DNA of 64,000 bases from Streptomyces spiroverticillatus (GCA_014650415.1 BMUX01000016.1:12390-76389); one strand, 5' to 3'; numbered from the stretch's first letter, positions 41,140-50,019 are shown. Notes: a model not told the origin generated them from the letters alone. Made by a program: numbers and translations.

Positions 41140-43209
41140 ATGGCCATGGAGAAACTGGGGCCCGCGGACCCCCAACACATCGGTGCCTACCGCCTGTTGG
41201 CCCGGCTCGGCGCGGGCGGGATGGGGCAGGTGTACCTCGCCCGCTCGGAGCGGGGACGTACCGTCGCCGTCAAGCTCGTACGACGCGAACTCGCCGAACA
41301 GGAGGAGTTCCGCTCGCGGTTCCGCCAGGAGGTGCAGGCGGCGCGGCGCGTCGGCGGGCACTGGACGGCGCCGGTGCTCGACGCGGACACCGAGGCCGAG
41401 GTCCCGTGGGTGGCCACGGGGTACGTCGCCGGGCCCACCCTCCAGCAGGTCGTCTCCGGCGGGCACGGGCCGCTGCCCGAGCGCTCGGTGCTGATCCTGG
41501 CCGCCGGGCTCACCCGCGCTCTCAAGGACATCCACGCGGCGGGCCTCATCCACCGCGACCTCAAGCCCTCCAACGTCCTGGTCACCATCGACGGCCCGCG
41601 CGTCATCGACTTCGGGATCGCGCGGGCGCTGGAGACCGTCACCGACAGCGGGCTGACGCGGACGGGTGCGCTGGTCGGGTCGCCCGGGTTCATGGCCCCG
41701 GAGCAGATCCGGGGCGACCGGGTGACGCCCGCGTGCGACGTCTTCTGCCTCGGGTCCGTCCTCGCGTACGCGGCGACCGGACGCCTCCCCTTCGGTACGT
41801 CGCACAGCGGCGTCCACGCGCTGATGTTCCGCATTGCGCAGGAGCCGCCGGACCTGGCGGAGGTGCCGGAATCCCTGCACGACCTGATCCGCGACTGCCT
41901 CCAGAAGGCCCCGGAGACGCGCCCGGCCCTGGACGCGGTCCTGGCACGGACCGGCCCGGCGCCCTCCCCGGGGGAACCGTGGCTTCCGGCGTCGCTGGTG
42001 GCCCAACTGGGGACGCATGCGGTGCAGTTGCTGGAGCTGGAGAATCCGACGACGTCGCTGCCGGGGGCGGGGCCGGGAGCTGGGCCGGGGGCGGGGGTGC
42101 GGACGCCGACGGTCGGGGTCGGGACGCCGTTGCCGCCGGAGGTGCGGGGGCCCGGGGCTCCTGGTGGTGCGGGGGTTCCTGCCGGGCCGGGGGGCTCGGG
42201 TGGTGGCGTGCATTCGATGCCGACGATGATCGTCAGTCCGGGGGGTGCGGCTCCGGCCGGGCGTGGTGCGGGGCAGCCCGGTGGCACGGCTCCCGGTGCC
42301 GTGAATCCCGGTGACGCGGGTCCCGGTGGCGCGGGTCCCGCCGGACCGCCCGCGCCCGGTACGCCCGGGGGCGGGGTGCCCGGGGGTGGCACGCCTTCGC
42401 CGCCGGCCGCCGGGCAGGGGCTTCCGGCGCTTCCGCCGGCGGTTCCGCATGTGTACGGCTATCCCAGTGCCCCGCCTCCGCAAGCGGGGTACGGCTACCC
42501 GAACGCCTCCTCCCCGCAAGGCGGTTACGGCTATCCGCAGCCGGGCTACGACCCCTACGGCCGCCCCACCCCGCCCGGCAGCTACGGCTACCCCGGTGCC
42601 GCTCCCGCCCCCGCCCCCTCGCCCGAACCCCCGCCGCAGCGCGCCAGGCGCTCCAGCCTGGTCCTCGTCGCCGTGGCGGCCGTCGTGGCGCTCGCGGCGG
42701 GCGGCACGGTGTACGCACTCATGCGGGGCGACGACCCGGACAAGCGGCCGACGGCGTACGGCACTTCGGACAACAAGCCCTCGCCGCAGGCCTCGGCGAC
42801 CTCCTCCTCGGGCAGTGCTCCGTCCAGCGGTACGGTCTCCACGCCTCCGCCCACCAGTGCCGACGCGGCGGGGACGATCCCGTCCGGCTTCCTGGGGACG
42901 TGGCACGGGACGGTGAGCGGGGACTCGGGGTCGAGCACCCGGGACCTCACGCTGCGGCAGGGGCGGTCGGGGGAGACCGTGATGTCGCTCGTGGCCGAGG
43001 GCACCTCCTTCCGCTGCCTCTTCGAGGCGGAACTCGCGTCGGACCCGTCGCCGGACGGTCCGGTCCGGCTGGGCCCCTCCCGGGTGGTCACCGGCCCGGC
43101 CACGTCCTGCTCCCCGGGCAAGGCCTCGGAGGTGACCCTCCTGCCGGACGGCCGTCTGCGCCGCACGACGCCGGACAACAAGTCCGTGACCTATACCCGC
43201 TCGGGGTGA
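41140..43209 (+). CDS. Transmembrane Ser/Thr protein kinase 3
   Basis: This 689-aa kinase is paralogous to kinases 1 and 2: LGAGGMGQVYLAR, HRDLKPSN, DFGIAR, SPGFMAPEQ. A Gly/Pro/Tyr-rich linker follows (repeated YGYP motifs, about 440-490), then a TM helix (LVLVAVAAVVALAAGGTVYA), then a single ectodomain module (IPSGFLGTWHGTV ... FRCLFEAEL ... TSCSPGK). The start is ATG41140 or 41146. It faces the opposite way from the other two kinases. Confidence 0.93.
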   Translation: MAMEKLGPADPQHIGAYRLLARLGAGGMGQVYLARSERGRTVAVKLVRRELAEQEEFRSRFRQEVQAARRVGGHWTAPVLDADTEAEVPWVATGYVAGPTLQQVVSGGHGPLPERSVLILAAGLTRALKDIHAAGLIHRDLKPSNVLVTIDGPRVIDFGIARALETVTDSGLTRTGALVGSPGFMAPEQIRGDRVTPACDVFCLGSVLAYAATGRLPFGTSHSGVHALMFRIAQEPPDLAEVPESLHDLIRDCLQKAPETRPALDAVLARTGPAPSPGEPWLPASLVAQLGTHAVQLLELENPTTSLPGAGPGAGPGAGVRTPTVGVGTPLPPEVRGPGAPGGAGVPAGPGGSGGGVHSMPTMIVSPGGAAPAGRGAGQPGGTAPGAVNPGDAGPGGAGPAGPPAPGTPGGGVPGGGTPSPPAAGQGLPALPPAVPHVYGYPSAPPPQAGYGYPNASSPQGGYGYPQPGYDPYGRPTPPGSYGYPGAAPAPAPSPEPPPQRARRSSLVLVAVAAVVALAAGGTVYALMRGDDPDKRPTAYGTSDNKPSPQASATSSSGSAPSSGTVSTPPPTSADAAGTIPSGFLGTWHGTVSGDSGSSTRDLTLRQGRSGETVMSLVAEGTSFRCLFEAELASDPSPDGPVRLGPSRVVTGPATSCSPGKASEVTLLPDGRLRRTTPDNKSVTYTRSG

Positions 43210-43212
43210 CCC

Positions 43213-43280
43213 TGTGGGGCAATTGTGGGGTTCCGTGCGGGTGCGTCGTGGCTGGTCGCGCAGTTCCCCGCGCCCCTGAA
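43213..43280 (+). repeat. Composite intergenic repeat, partial copy F
   Basis: GTGGGGCAATTGTGGGGTTC, GTCGTGGCTGGTCGCGCAG and TTCCCCGCGCCCCTGAA. It lacks the 5' blocks and stops in the middle of the palindrome. Confidence 0.75.
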
Positions 43281-43317
43281 TGCCTGCCCTTCGGGCGGCA
43301 TGTCAGGCTGGGCCAGG

Positions 43318-43400
43318 CATCTCAGCCCGTCCGGCGTTTGAGGACGCGCGGCGAAGCCGTGCAGGGGGCAAGGGGCGCAGCCCCGTCGGGAACGGCGACC
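43318..43400. repeat. Second Streptomyces intergenic repeat type
   Basis: CATCTCAGCCCGTCCGGCGT with TTTGAGGACGCGCGG, followed by GGCGCAGCCCCGTCGGGAAC. This word set recurs between genes in many Streptomyces genomes, as I recall. It abuts copy F, so two repeat families meet here. Confidence 0.6.
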
Positions 43401-43489
43401 CCACCGGTCGACACCCTGCCGACCCCCGCGCCCCATCCCGTACAGGATGGCCATATCCCCTCCCACCTGCACCGATCTACCCTGCCCCC

Positions 43490-44851
43490 ATGACCCCTCA
43501 CTTCACCCCCGACCCGGCCCAGGGCGCAGCCGTCAAGGCCGCCGACCGGGCGCACGTGTTCCACTCCTGGTCCGCGCAGGGCCTGATCGACCCCCTGGCC
43601 GTCGCCGGTGCCGAGGGCTCGTACTTCTGGGACTACGAAGGCAACCGCTTCCTCGACTTCACCAGCGGCCTCGTCTTCACCAACATCGGCTACCAGCACC
43701 CCACGGTCGTCCAGGCGATCCAGGAGCAGGCCGCCAGCATGACGACCTTCGCGCCCGCCTTCGCCGTCGAGGCCCGTTCCGAGGCCGCACGCCTCATCGC
43801 CTCCCACACCCCCGGCGACCTCGACAAGATCTTCTTCACCAACGGTGGCGCCGAGGCCATCGAGAACGCCGTCCGCATGGCCCGCCTGCACACGGGCCGG
43901 CACAAGGTCCTGGCCGCCTACCGCTCGTACCACGGCGCCACCAACACGGCGATCAACCTCACCGGCGACCCCCGCCGCTGGGCCTCCGACAACGGCTCGT
44001 CCGGCACGGTCCACTTCTGGGCGCCGTTCCTCTACCGCTCCGCCTTCTACTCCTCCACCGAGGAAGAGGAGTGCGCCCGCGCCCTCCAGCACCTCGAGGA
44101 CACCATCGCCTTCGAGGGCCCGGCGGCCGTCGCCGCGATCGTCCTGGAGACCGTCCCCGGCACGGCCGGCATCATGACCCCGCCCCCGGGCTACCTCAAG
44201 GGCGTCCGCGAGATCTGCGACCGGTACGGCATCGTCTTCGTCCTGGACGAGGTCATGGCGGGCTTCGGCCGCACCGGCAAGTGGTTCGCCGCCGAGCACT
44301 TCGACGTCGTACCGGACCTCATGACCTTCGCCAAGGGCGTCAACAGCGGTTACGTCCCGCTGGGCGGCGTTGCCATCTCCGGCGAGATCGCCGAGACCTT
44401 CGAGAAGCGGCCCTTCCCGGGCGGCCTCACCTACTCCGGGCACCCCCTCGCCTGCGCCGCCGCCGTCGCCACGATTCAGGTGATGGAGGAGGAGAAGGTC
44501 GTCGAGAACGCCGCGCACATCGGCGCGACCGTCATCGGCCCCGGCCTCCGCGACCTCGCCGAGCGCCACCCGAGCATCGGCGAGATCCGCGGCACCGGCA
44601 TGTTCTGGGCCCTCGAACTGGTCAAGAACCGCGAGACCCGCGAGCCGCTCGTCCCGTACAACGCGACCGGCGCGGACGCCGCCCCCATGGCGGCCTTCGG
44701 TGCGGCCTGCAAGAAGAACGGCCTGTGGCCCTTCATCAACATGAACCGCACCCACGTCGTCCCGCCGTGCAACGTCACCGAGGCCGAGGCCAAGGAGGGC
44801 CTGGCCGCCCTCGACGAGGCGCTGACCGTCGCGGACGAGCACACCGCGTGA
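43490..44851 (+). CDS. Class III PLP-dependent aminotransferase
   Basis: This 453-aa fold-type I aminotransferase has the PLP Lys in LMTFAKGVNSGYVPLGG, the Asp in FVLDEVMAGFGRTG, and the cofactor phosphate region TNGGAEAIENAVRMAR. It resembles omega-amino acid or taurine/beta-alanine:pyruvate-type transaminases. The substrate is unknown. ATG43490 was chosen because the upstream frame is repeat DNA. The GntR gene 107 bp downstream may regulate it. Confidence 0.9.
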   Translation: MTPHFTPDPAQGAAVKAADRAHVFHSWSAQGLIDPLAVAGAEGSYFWDYEGNRFLDFTSGLVFTNIGYQHPTVVQAIQEQAASMTTFAPAFAVEARSEAARLIASHTPGDLDKIFFTNGGAEAIENAVRMARLHTGRHKVLAAYRSYHGATNTAINLTGDPRRWASDNGSSGTVHFWAPFLYRSAFYSSTEEEECARALQHLEDTIAFEGPAAVAAIVLETVPGTAGIMTPPPGYLKGVREICDRYGIVFVLDEVMAGFGRTGKWFAAEHFDVVPDLMTFAKGVNSGYVPLGGVAISGEIAETFEKRPFPGGLTYSGHPLACAAAVATIQVMEEEKVVENAAHIGATVIGPGLRDLAERHPSIGEIRGTGMFWALELVKNRETREPLVPYNATGADAAPMAAFGAACKKNGLWPFINMNRTHVVPPCNVTEAEAKEGLAALDEALTVADEHTA

Positions 44852-44902
44852 CACTCGCCCCGTCCGCGGACTCGGCTTCGTAACGGAATGTGATCTTCCC
44901 CC

Positions 44903-44930
44903 TTGTCCTGCCCCGAACGCCCCATAAGGT
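44903..44930 (+). promoter_or_regulatory. Candidate promoter of the GntR gene
   Basis: TTGTCC and TAAGGT separated by 16 bp, with the -10 ending 29 bp before the GntR start codon. Confidence 0.45.
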
Positions 44931-44958
44931 GTCCGGAGCGGACGAAGGGGGAGACACC

Positions 44959-45690
44959 ATGCCCGCGAGCGGAGCCGGTGCGCGCGGGATCGTGCACCGC
45001 AGCACCCTGCGCCAGCAGCTCGCCGACGCGCTGAGCGACGAGGTGCTGGCGGGGCGGCTGCCGCCCGGTCACGCCTTCACGGTCAAGCACATCGCCGAGC
45101 AGTACGAGGTCTCCGCGACCCCGGTGCGCGAGGCCCTGTTCGACCTCGCGGCGCAGGGGCTGCTGGAGTCCGACCAGCACAAGGGCTTTCGCGTACGGGA
45201 GTACAGCGTCGCCGAATTCCGGGGCATGGTCGAGGCCCGCGCGCTCGTCGTCGCCGGAGTGCGCGGCAAGCTCGCCGTCGCCGCGAGCGACCTGCCGCCC
45301 GACCGTCTCGCTGTGCTGCGCCGTCGTGCCGAAGAGGCCTCCCGGGCAGCGGGGGCAGGGGACTTGGACGTCCTCATCGGGTACGACCTGCGCTTCTGGG
45401 GCGAGCTGGCCACCATGGTCGGCAACCCGCACATAGCGGCCTTCCTCCATCAAATCCGCGTCCGTTGCTGGGTGTTCTCCATTTCGCGTCTGCGTGCGGA
45501 GCTGCTGCTGCGCGAGCCGGGCAGCCGTGCGGGCGGGCTGTGGAGCCGCCACGAGGAGGTCGTCGCGGCCCTCGCGCGCGGCGACGAGGAGGCCGTGTAC
45601 GAACTCCTCGCCGAGCACGACGAACGCGCCCTCGGCTGGGCCGACCGCCTGGAGGGCCACGGCGCATACGCGGGCCCCCCGGGCTTCTGA
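44959..45690 (+). CDS. GntR-family regulator (FadR/FCD type)
   Basis: This 243-aa protein has an N-terminal GntR winged helix (QLADALSDEVLAGRLPPGHA ... EQYEVSATPVREALFDLAAQ) and an all-helical FCD ligand domain with the metal-type residues DLRFWGELATMVGN and HEEVVAALARGD. ATG44959 has GAAGGGGGAG upstream. It probably responds to a small carboxylate and may control the adjacent aminotransferase. Confidence 0.9.
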   Translation: MPASGAGARGIVHRSTLRQQLADALSDEVLAGRLPPGHAFTVKHIAEQYEVSATPVREALFDLAAQGLLESDQHKGFRVREYSVAEFRGMVEARALVVAGVRGKLAVAASDLPPDRLAVLRRRAEEASRAAGAGDLDVLIGYDLRFWGELATMVGNPHIAAFLHQIRVRCWVFSISRLRAELLLREPGSRAGGLWSRHEEVVAALARGDEEAVYELLAEHDERALGWADRLEGHGAYAGPPGF

Positions 45691-45847
45691 GCCCGTGTCC
45701 GCCCCGCAGTCCCACCGCTTCTGACCGGCGGTCTTCGCGCGACGTACACATGGCATTACGCTGCCTGGACCGACCGGTCGCCGACCCCGGGGACCGGGAA
45801 CGCACGACAACTCCGACGACGCCCCGGACCGTGGAGGAGCGCACCCC

Positions 45848-46495
45848 TTGGCCTGTGACCTGTGGCTGGTCCCCCTTGTCGACATCCTCTGCCAGAGCCC
45901 CGACAACCCCTTCGCCGAAGAGATCGCCGCCTACGACAAGGCACTGACCGACGCCGGTCTGCCGACGGTCCCGATCTTCCCGTACATGCCGGGCCTGTCC
46001 GGCGACGTGGCCCCGGTCGCGGGCTTCGACTACGACGCGCTGCACCTGCTGCGCCGGGCCTACATGCTCCAGGCGCGCGGCCTCGCGGTGACCCCGGTCG
46101 ACGAACTCGGCGGGGACTACGAGCAGTTGCTGGAGATCTTCGAGGAGACGGCGCTCCAGTCCCATCTGGTCTGGCACTTCGACCACGCCGGGGCGTACGT
46201 CCCGGTGGACTTCCCCGCACCCCTCTCCAACGAGGAACTCCTCGCCGGTGGCGGCCCGTTGGGCTCCGCGCAGGGTCTGCTGCGGGAGTTGGAGTACGTC
46301 GCCCCCGCCATCGGCATCGACCCGGCCAACCCGCCCGCCCCGCCGCTGCCCCCGGCGGGCCCCACCGCCCTGGACGAGCCCGCCGCGCCGGTGACGGACC
46401 CGTCCCCCTTCGCGAGGGAGCGGCATGTCTGGCTGGGGCTGCACGCGGCCACCACCCGGAGCCTGGGGCAGGGCTCCATGATCGTTTTCAGCTAG
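45848..46495 (+). CDS. Conserved-type hypothetical protein (215 aa)
   Basis: This is a soluble protein starting ACDLWLVPLVDILCQSPDNP, with aromatic/acidic segments (YEQLLEIFEETALQSHLVWH) and a Pro-rich stretch at about 160-185. TTG45848 is supported by GGAGGAG at 45833-45839 and by the lack of another start. No domain is recognised. It is convergent with the SLATT gene. Confidence 0.75.
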   Translation: MACDLWLVPLVDILCQSPDNPFAEEIAAYDKALTDAGLPTVPIFPYMPGLSGDVAPVAGFDYDALHLLRRAYMLQARGLAVTPVDELGGDYEQLLEIFEETALQSHLVWHFDHAGAYVPVDFPAPLSNEELLAGGGPLGSAQGLLRELEYVAPAIGIDPANPPAPPLPPAGPTALDEPAAPVTDPSPFARERHVWLGLHAATTRSLGQGSMIVFS

Positions 46496-46536
46496 GTCCC
46501 TGGGGCCTCTTCTGCCAGGGCCCCGGGTCTCCGGCC

Positions 46537-47316
46537 CTAGCGAGGAGACTCCGGGGGCCGCTGGCGCGGCATGTTCGGCCGGGTCCCCGGCGGGAGCGGG
46601 ACCCGGTTCGGATAGCCGTGGGTCCCCTCGGGGCGGGCCGGGGCGGCGCCCAGGGTCTGCATGACCAGCGGCGCAGGACCCGACCGGAATTCCACCATCC
46701 AGTCCGTCGTCTCGACCCGGATCAGCTCGGTGATGTCCTCGGTGAAGCGCCGCAGGACGCCCAGGCACCGCTCCGCCGCCTCGCTGGCCGTCCCCTCGGT
46801 CGGGCCGAGGATCTCCCGCACGCTCTCCGACGCCCAGTCGAACTGGAGCGCCGTGAGCCTGCGCTGCACCGCCTGCGCGGTGGCCATGTCCCGCATCCAC
46901 CCCGACGTCAGCCCGAAGTACCGGTCGCAGCCCAGGCAGGCCGCGCCCGCCAGCAGTGCCAGATACCCCCACCCGGCACCCCCCGACACCGTCCCGGTCA
47001 GGTCGAGCAGCGGCAGGGAGGCCCCGACGACGACCCCCACCGCCGTACCGATCCGCAGTGCCCGTGCGCCCCGGCGCTTCCAGCCCCGGTCGGCGAGGTA
47101 CCAGCGGGCCGTGCGCAGCGCCCCCGCCTCCACCCACCGGTACAGCTCGTCCAGCCGTTCCGCGGGCTCGCCCCAGTCGCCGAGCGGGAAGGGCCGGCCG
47201 GTGAGGTCCTCGGCGTCCCAGCCCCACTCCTCACCGCCGTTGCCCGCGAAATCGTGACCGGAACCGGCGTCGTGCCGGGCCGGCGGCCCCTCGGGCTGCA
47301 TCTCCGGCTGACTCAC
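46537..47316 (-). CDS. SLATT-like two-TM membrane protein
   Basis: This 259-aa protein has an acidic N-terminal tail, then RTARWYLADRGWKRRGARAL. Two close TM helices (about 88-105 and 112-130) follow, and a long helical cytoplasmic C-terminus with a basic, Pro-rich end. This resembles the SLATT fold seen in proteins tied to nucleotide-signalled conflict systems. No nucleotide cyclase or SLOG partner is adjacent. The assignment is by architecture only. Confidence 0.65.
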   Translation of the reverse strand: MSQPEMQPEGPPARHDAGSGHDFAGNGGEEWGWDAEDLTGRPFPLGDWGEPAERLDELYRWVEAGALRTARWYLADRGWKRRGARALRIGTAVGVVVGASLPLLDLTGTVSGGAGWGYLALLAGAACLGCDRYFGLTSGWMRDMATAQAVQRRLTALQFDWASESVREILGPTEGTASEAAERCLGVLRRFTEDITELIRVETTDWMVEFRSGPAPLVMQTLGAAPARPEGTHGYPNRVPLPPGTRPNMPRQRPPESPR

Positions 47317-47346
47317 CGGGCACTCCTCTGCTCTTCTGCTCTGAGA

Positions 47347-47400
47347 GATCCGCGCTTCCTGAGCTCCGCGCTTCTTGCGATCCGCGCTTCCTGGGATCCG
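47347..47400. repeat. 16-bp tandem repeat upstream of the SLATT gene
   Basis: GATCCGCGCTTCCTGA, GCTCCGCGCTTCTTGC and GATCCGCGCTTCCTGG are head to tail, followed by a partial fourth unit. The array begins 30 bp from the SLATT start codon. The rest of the 346-bp gap up to ybaB (47317-47662) shows nothing else clear. Confidence 0.8.
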
Positions 47401-47662
47401 CTCCTGGGCTCCGCGGCAAACTGCTCCGTACGGGTGCGCTTGCCCTTCCTACCGCCGAATGGCGTGCCATGGGGCCGTTGTCCCGGTATTTCCCCCCGTA
47501 CGAGGCCGTGATCAGGAGGAGGAGCCGAAGCCCTCTCACTCGAAAGAGTCACTTGGTACGGCGTGCGGCAGGCCGTCGGGCGACCACGTAGGCTCGGATT
47601 GACCGACCTCTCGACCCGTGGACGAACCCCGTCGACGACCTAGACGACCTAGGAGACATGCC

Positions 47663-47998
47663 GTGATCCCCGGTGGTGGCCAGCCCAACATGCAGCAGCT
47701 GCTCCAGCAGGCCCAGAAGATGCAGCAGGACCTCGCCCAGGCGCAGGAGGAGCTCGCCCGCACCGAGGTCGACGGCACCGCGGGCGGCGGCCTGGTCAAG
47801 GCGACCGTCAACGGCTCCGGCGAGCTGCGCGGCCTGGTGATCGACCCGAAGGCCGTCGACCCGGAGGACACCGAGACCCTCGCGGACCTCGTCGTCGCCG
47901 CCGTCCAGGCCGCCAACGAGAACGCCCAGACCCTCCAGCAGCAGAAGCTCGGCCCCCTCACCCAGGGCCTCGGCGGAATGCCGGGCCTGCCTTTCTGA
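47663..47998 (+). CDS. ybaB: YbaB/EbfC-family nucleoid-associated protein
   Basis: This 111-aa DNA-binding protein has an N-terminal Gln-rich helix (NMQQLLQQAQKMQQDLAQAQ) and the G-LVKATVNGSGEL / IDPKAVDPEDTE core. The start is GTG47663 with AGGAGA 6 bp upstream. It forms the classic ybaB-recR pair and may load or assist DNA repair. Confidence 0.94.
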   Translation: MIPGGGQPNMQQLLQQAQKMQQDLAQAQEELARTEVDGTAGGGLVKATVNGSGELRGLVIDPKAVDPEDTETLADLVVAAVQAANENAQTLQQQKLGPLTQGLGGMPGLPF

Positions 47999-48073
47999 GG
48001 CTGACCGGCTCTTCTGCGCAGCCCCTCGCAGCAACTACCGTACGAACCAAGCAGAAACAGGAAGGCACACTCC

Positions 48074-48673
48074 GTGTACGAAGGCGTGGTCCAGGACCTC
48101 ATCGACGAATTGGGCAGGCTGCCCGGCGTCGGTCCCAAGAGCGCGCAGCGGATCGCCTTCCACATCCTCCAGGCCGAGCCGACGGACGTCCGCCGGCTCG
48201 CGCACGCCCTGCTGGAAGTCAAGGACAAGGTCCGCTTCTGCGCGGTGTGCGGGAACGTGGCGCAGGAGGAGCGGTGCAACATCTGCCGCGACCCGCGCCG
48301 CGACCAGACCGTCATCTGTGTCGTGGAAGAGCCCAAGGACGTGGTCGCGATCGAGCGGACGCGGGAGTTCCGGGGGCGTTACCACGTGCTGGGCGGCGCG
48401 ATCAGCCCCATCGAGGGCGTCGGTCCGGACGATCTGCGGATCAGGGAACTGCTCGCCCGCCTCGCCGACGGCACCGTCACCGAGCTCATCCTCGCGACGG
48501 ACCCGAACCTGGAGGGCGAGGCCACGGCCACGTACCTGGCCCGGATGATCAAGCCGATGGGTTTGAAGGTCACCCGGCTGGCCAGTGGTCTCCCTGTAGG
48601 GGGAGACCTTGAGTACGCCGACGAGGTCACGCTCGGGCGTGCCTTCGAGGGGAGACGATTGCTGGATGTCTGA
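48074..48673 (+). CDS. recR: Recombination protein RecR
   Basis: This 199-aa protein has an HhH (GRLPGVGPKSAQRIAFHIL), a C4 zinc finger (CAVCGNVAQEERCNIC), a Toprim domain (VVEEPKDVVAIE) and Walker-like end segments. RecR acts with RecO/RecF in gap repair. Its 3' end overlaps the DUF5063 gene by 8 nt. Confidence 0.97.
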   Translation: MYEGVVQDLIDELGRLPGVGPKSAQRIAFHILQAEPTDVRRLAHALLEVKDKVRFCAVCGNVAQEERCNICRDPRRDQTVICVVEEPKDVVAIERTREFRGRYHVLGGAISPIEGVGPDDLRIRELLARLADGTVTELILATDPNLEGEATATYLARMIKPMGLKVTRLASGLPVGGDLEYADEVTLGRAFEGRRLLDV

Positions 48674-49340
48674 CGCCACTGCTGTCGCCGCCGCGCGCGA
48701 CGACTTCGCCGAAGCCGAACCGGACGACTTCGCCGTCCAGATCGCCGACCAGATCGAGAGCTTCATCCTCACCGTCACGGAAGTGGCGAAGGGTGACGAG
48801 CCGGACAGCGCGGTGCCGTTCCTGCTCCTGGAGGTGTCCCAACTCCTCCTCGCGGGCGGCCGGTTGGGCGCGCACGAGGACATCGTGCCGGACGAGCGGT
48901 ACGAGCCGGACCTCGGCCCCGAGCCGGACGTCGACGACCTGCGCATCCGCTTCGCGCGCATGCTGGAGCCGATCGACGTCTACTCCGAGGTCTTCGACCC
49001 GTACGAGCCGCGCAAGGCGCCCGTCGCCTGCCGGATCTCCGACGACCTCGCCGACATCATCACGGACCTCCGGCACGGCCTCGCGCACTACCGCGCGGGC
49101 CGCACCTCGGAAGCCCTGTGGTGGTGGCAGTTCTCCTACTTCTCCAACTGGGGCTCCACCGCCTCGGCCTGCCTGCGCGCCCTCCAGTCCCTGGTGGCGC
49201 ACGTCCGCCTCGACCAGCCGCTCCAGGAGCTGGACGGCCTGGACACGGACGAGGACCTGGGCGAGAAGGACCTGGAGGAGGAGGCGGGCCGCGTGATGCT
49301 GGAGGAGATCGCGGGGCCGCTGGGGCTGAAGACCACGTAA
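48666..49340 (+). CDS. DUF5063 protein
   Basis: This 224-aa acidic, mostly helical protein (AEPDDFAVQIADQIESFILT; ISDDLADIITDLRHGLAHYR; WWWQFSYFSNWGSTASACLR) matches the actinobacterial DUF5063 pattern. It starts inside the recR end (ATG48666) and is followed by a strong terminator, so it belongs to the ybaB-recR operon. Function unknown. Confidence 0.85.
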   Translation: MSDATAVAAARDDFAEAEPDDFAVQIADQIESFILTVTEVAKGDEPDSAVPFLLLEVSQLLLAGGRLGAHEDIVPDERYEPDLGPEPDVDDLRIRFARMLEPIDVYSEVFDPYEPRKAPVACRISDDLADIITDLRHGLAHYRAGRTSEALWWWQFSYFSNWGSTASACLRALQSLVAHVRLDQPLQELDGLDTDEDLGEKDLEEEAGRVMLEEIAGPLGLKTT

Positions 49341-49379
49341 GGCCTTTTCGTACGGAGTTCGTACGGAGTTCGTACGGAG

Positions 49380-49414
49380 AAGGGGGCGTCCCGCATCGCG
49401 CGGGACGCCCCCTT
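49380..49414. terminator. Terminator of the ybaB-recR-DUF5063 operon
   Basis: A perfect 15-bp stem AAGGGGGCGTCCCGC with a 5-nt loop, preceded by three copies of TTCGTACGGAG. Confidence 0.88.
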
Positions 49415-49434
49415 CCTCGTACCCCCGCACGCGC

Positions 49435-50019
49435 TCAGTCCAGTTGGGCCTGCGGTGCGTACTCCACGCTCACCGGCACGCCCGTCGCCTTCTCCAGGCG
49501 CTCCCGGAACTCCCGGGAGGCCGCGCCCTCGCGGGTCGTGCCGACGGAGATGCCCGAGGCGTCCTCCAGCGCGCTCGACTCCCGGACGGGGAAGCCGTAG
49601 TCGACCTTCTTGCGCTTGCCCATGGCGGTGTCGACGAGCTTGTCGACACGGGCTTCGAGGTCCGTCCGGCTGTACCGGCTGACGTACAGGTCGAGCCGGG
49701 AGGTGTCGGCCTTCGGGTCGCGCTTCTTCACCGCCGCGCTGATCTCCGGGAAGCCGGCGGGGTCGCTGAGGCAGAGGGCGAGGCGGCCCCGCTCCGGGTG
49801 GTCGACGACCATCGCGCCGTACACCTTCTCGTACGTGCCGCCCCTCTCCACCAGCGGTTCGAGCGCGGCGGCCAGCCGTTCGGCCTCGTCGGAGGAGGGG
49901 CTGCCGGTCTGCACGGGGCAGGGCGCCGGGTCGCTGCGGTGGTTCGCGCCGGAGTCGGAGCCGGAGCACGCGGTGAGCAGCGCGAGGGCGGCCGCGCAGG
50001 CGGGCAGGCGAAGGCGCAT
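49435..50019 (-). CDS. Putative lipoprotein
   Basis: This 194-aa exported protein has a lipobox LLTAC. The mature part includes RGGTYEKVYGAMVVDHPERG and a C-terminal EFRERLEKATGVPVSVEYA. ATG50019 follows GGAGGAACC. It is convergent with the recR operon. No domain is recognised. Confidence 0.8.
   Translation of the reverse strand: MRLRLPACAAALALLTACSGSDSGANHRSDPAPCPVQTGSPSSDEAERLAAALEPLVERGGTYEKVYGAMVVDHPERGRLALCLSDPAGFPEISAAVKKRDPKADTSRLDLYVSRYSRTDLEARVDKLVDTAMGKRKKVDYGFPVRESSALEDASGISVGTTREGAASREFRERLEKATGVPVSVEYAPQAQLD

Noticed and set aside
47317..47662. SRP RNA or tRNA near ybaB-recR, as in other bacteria
   Set aside because: The conserved SRP tetraloop region and cloverleaf elements were not seen on either strand.
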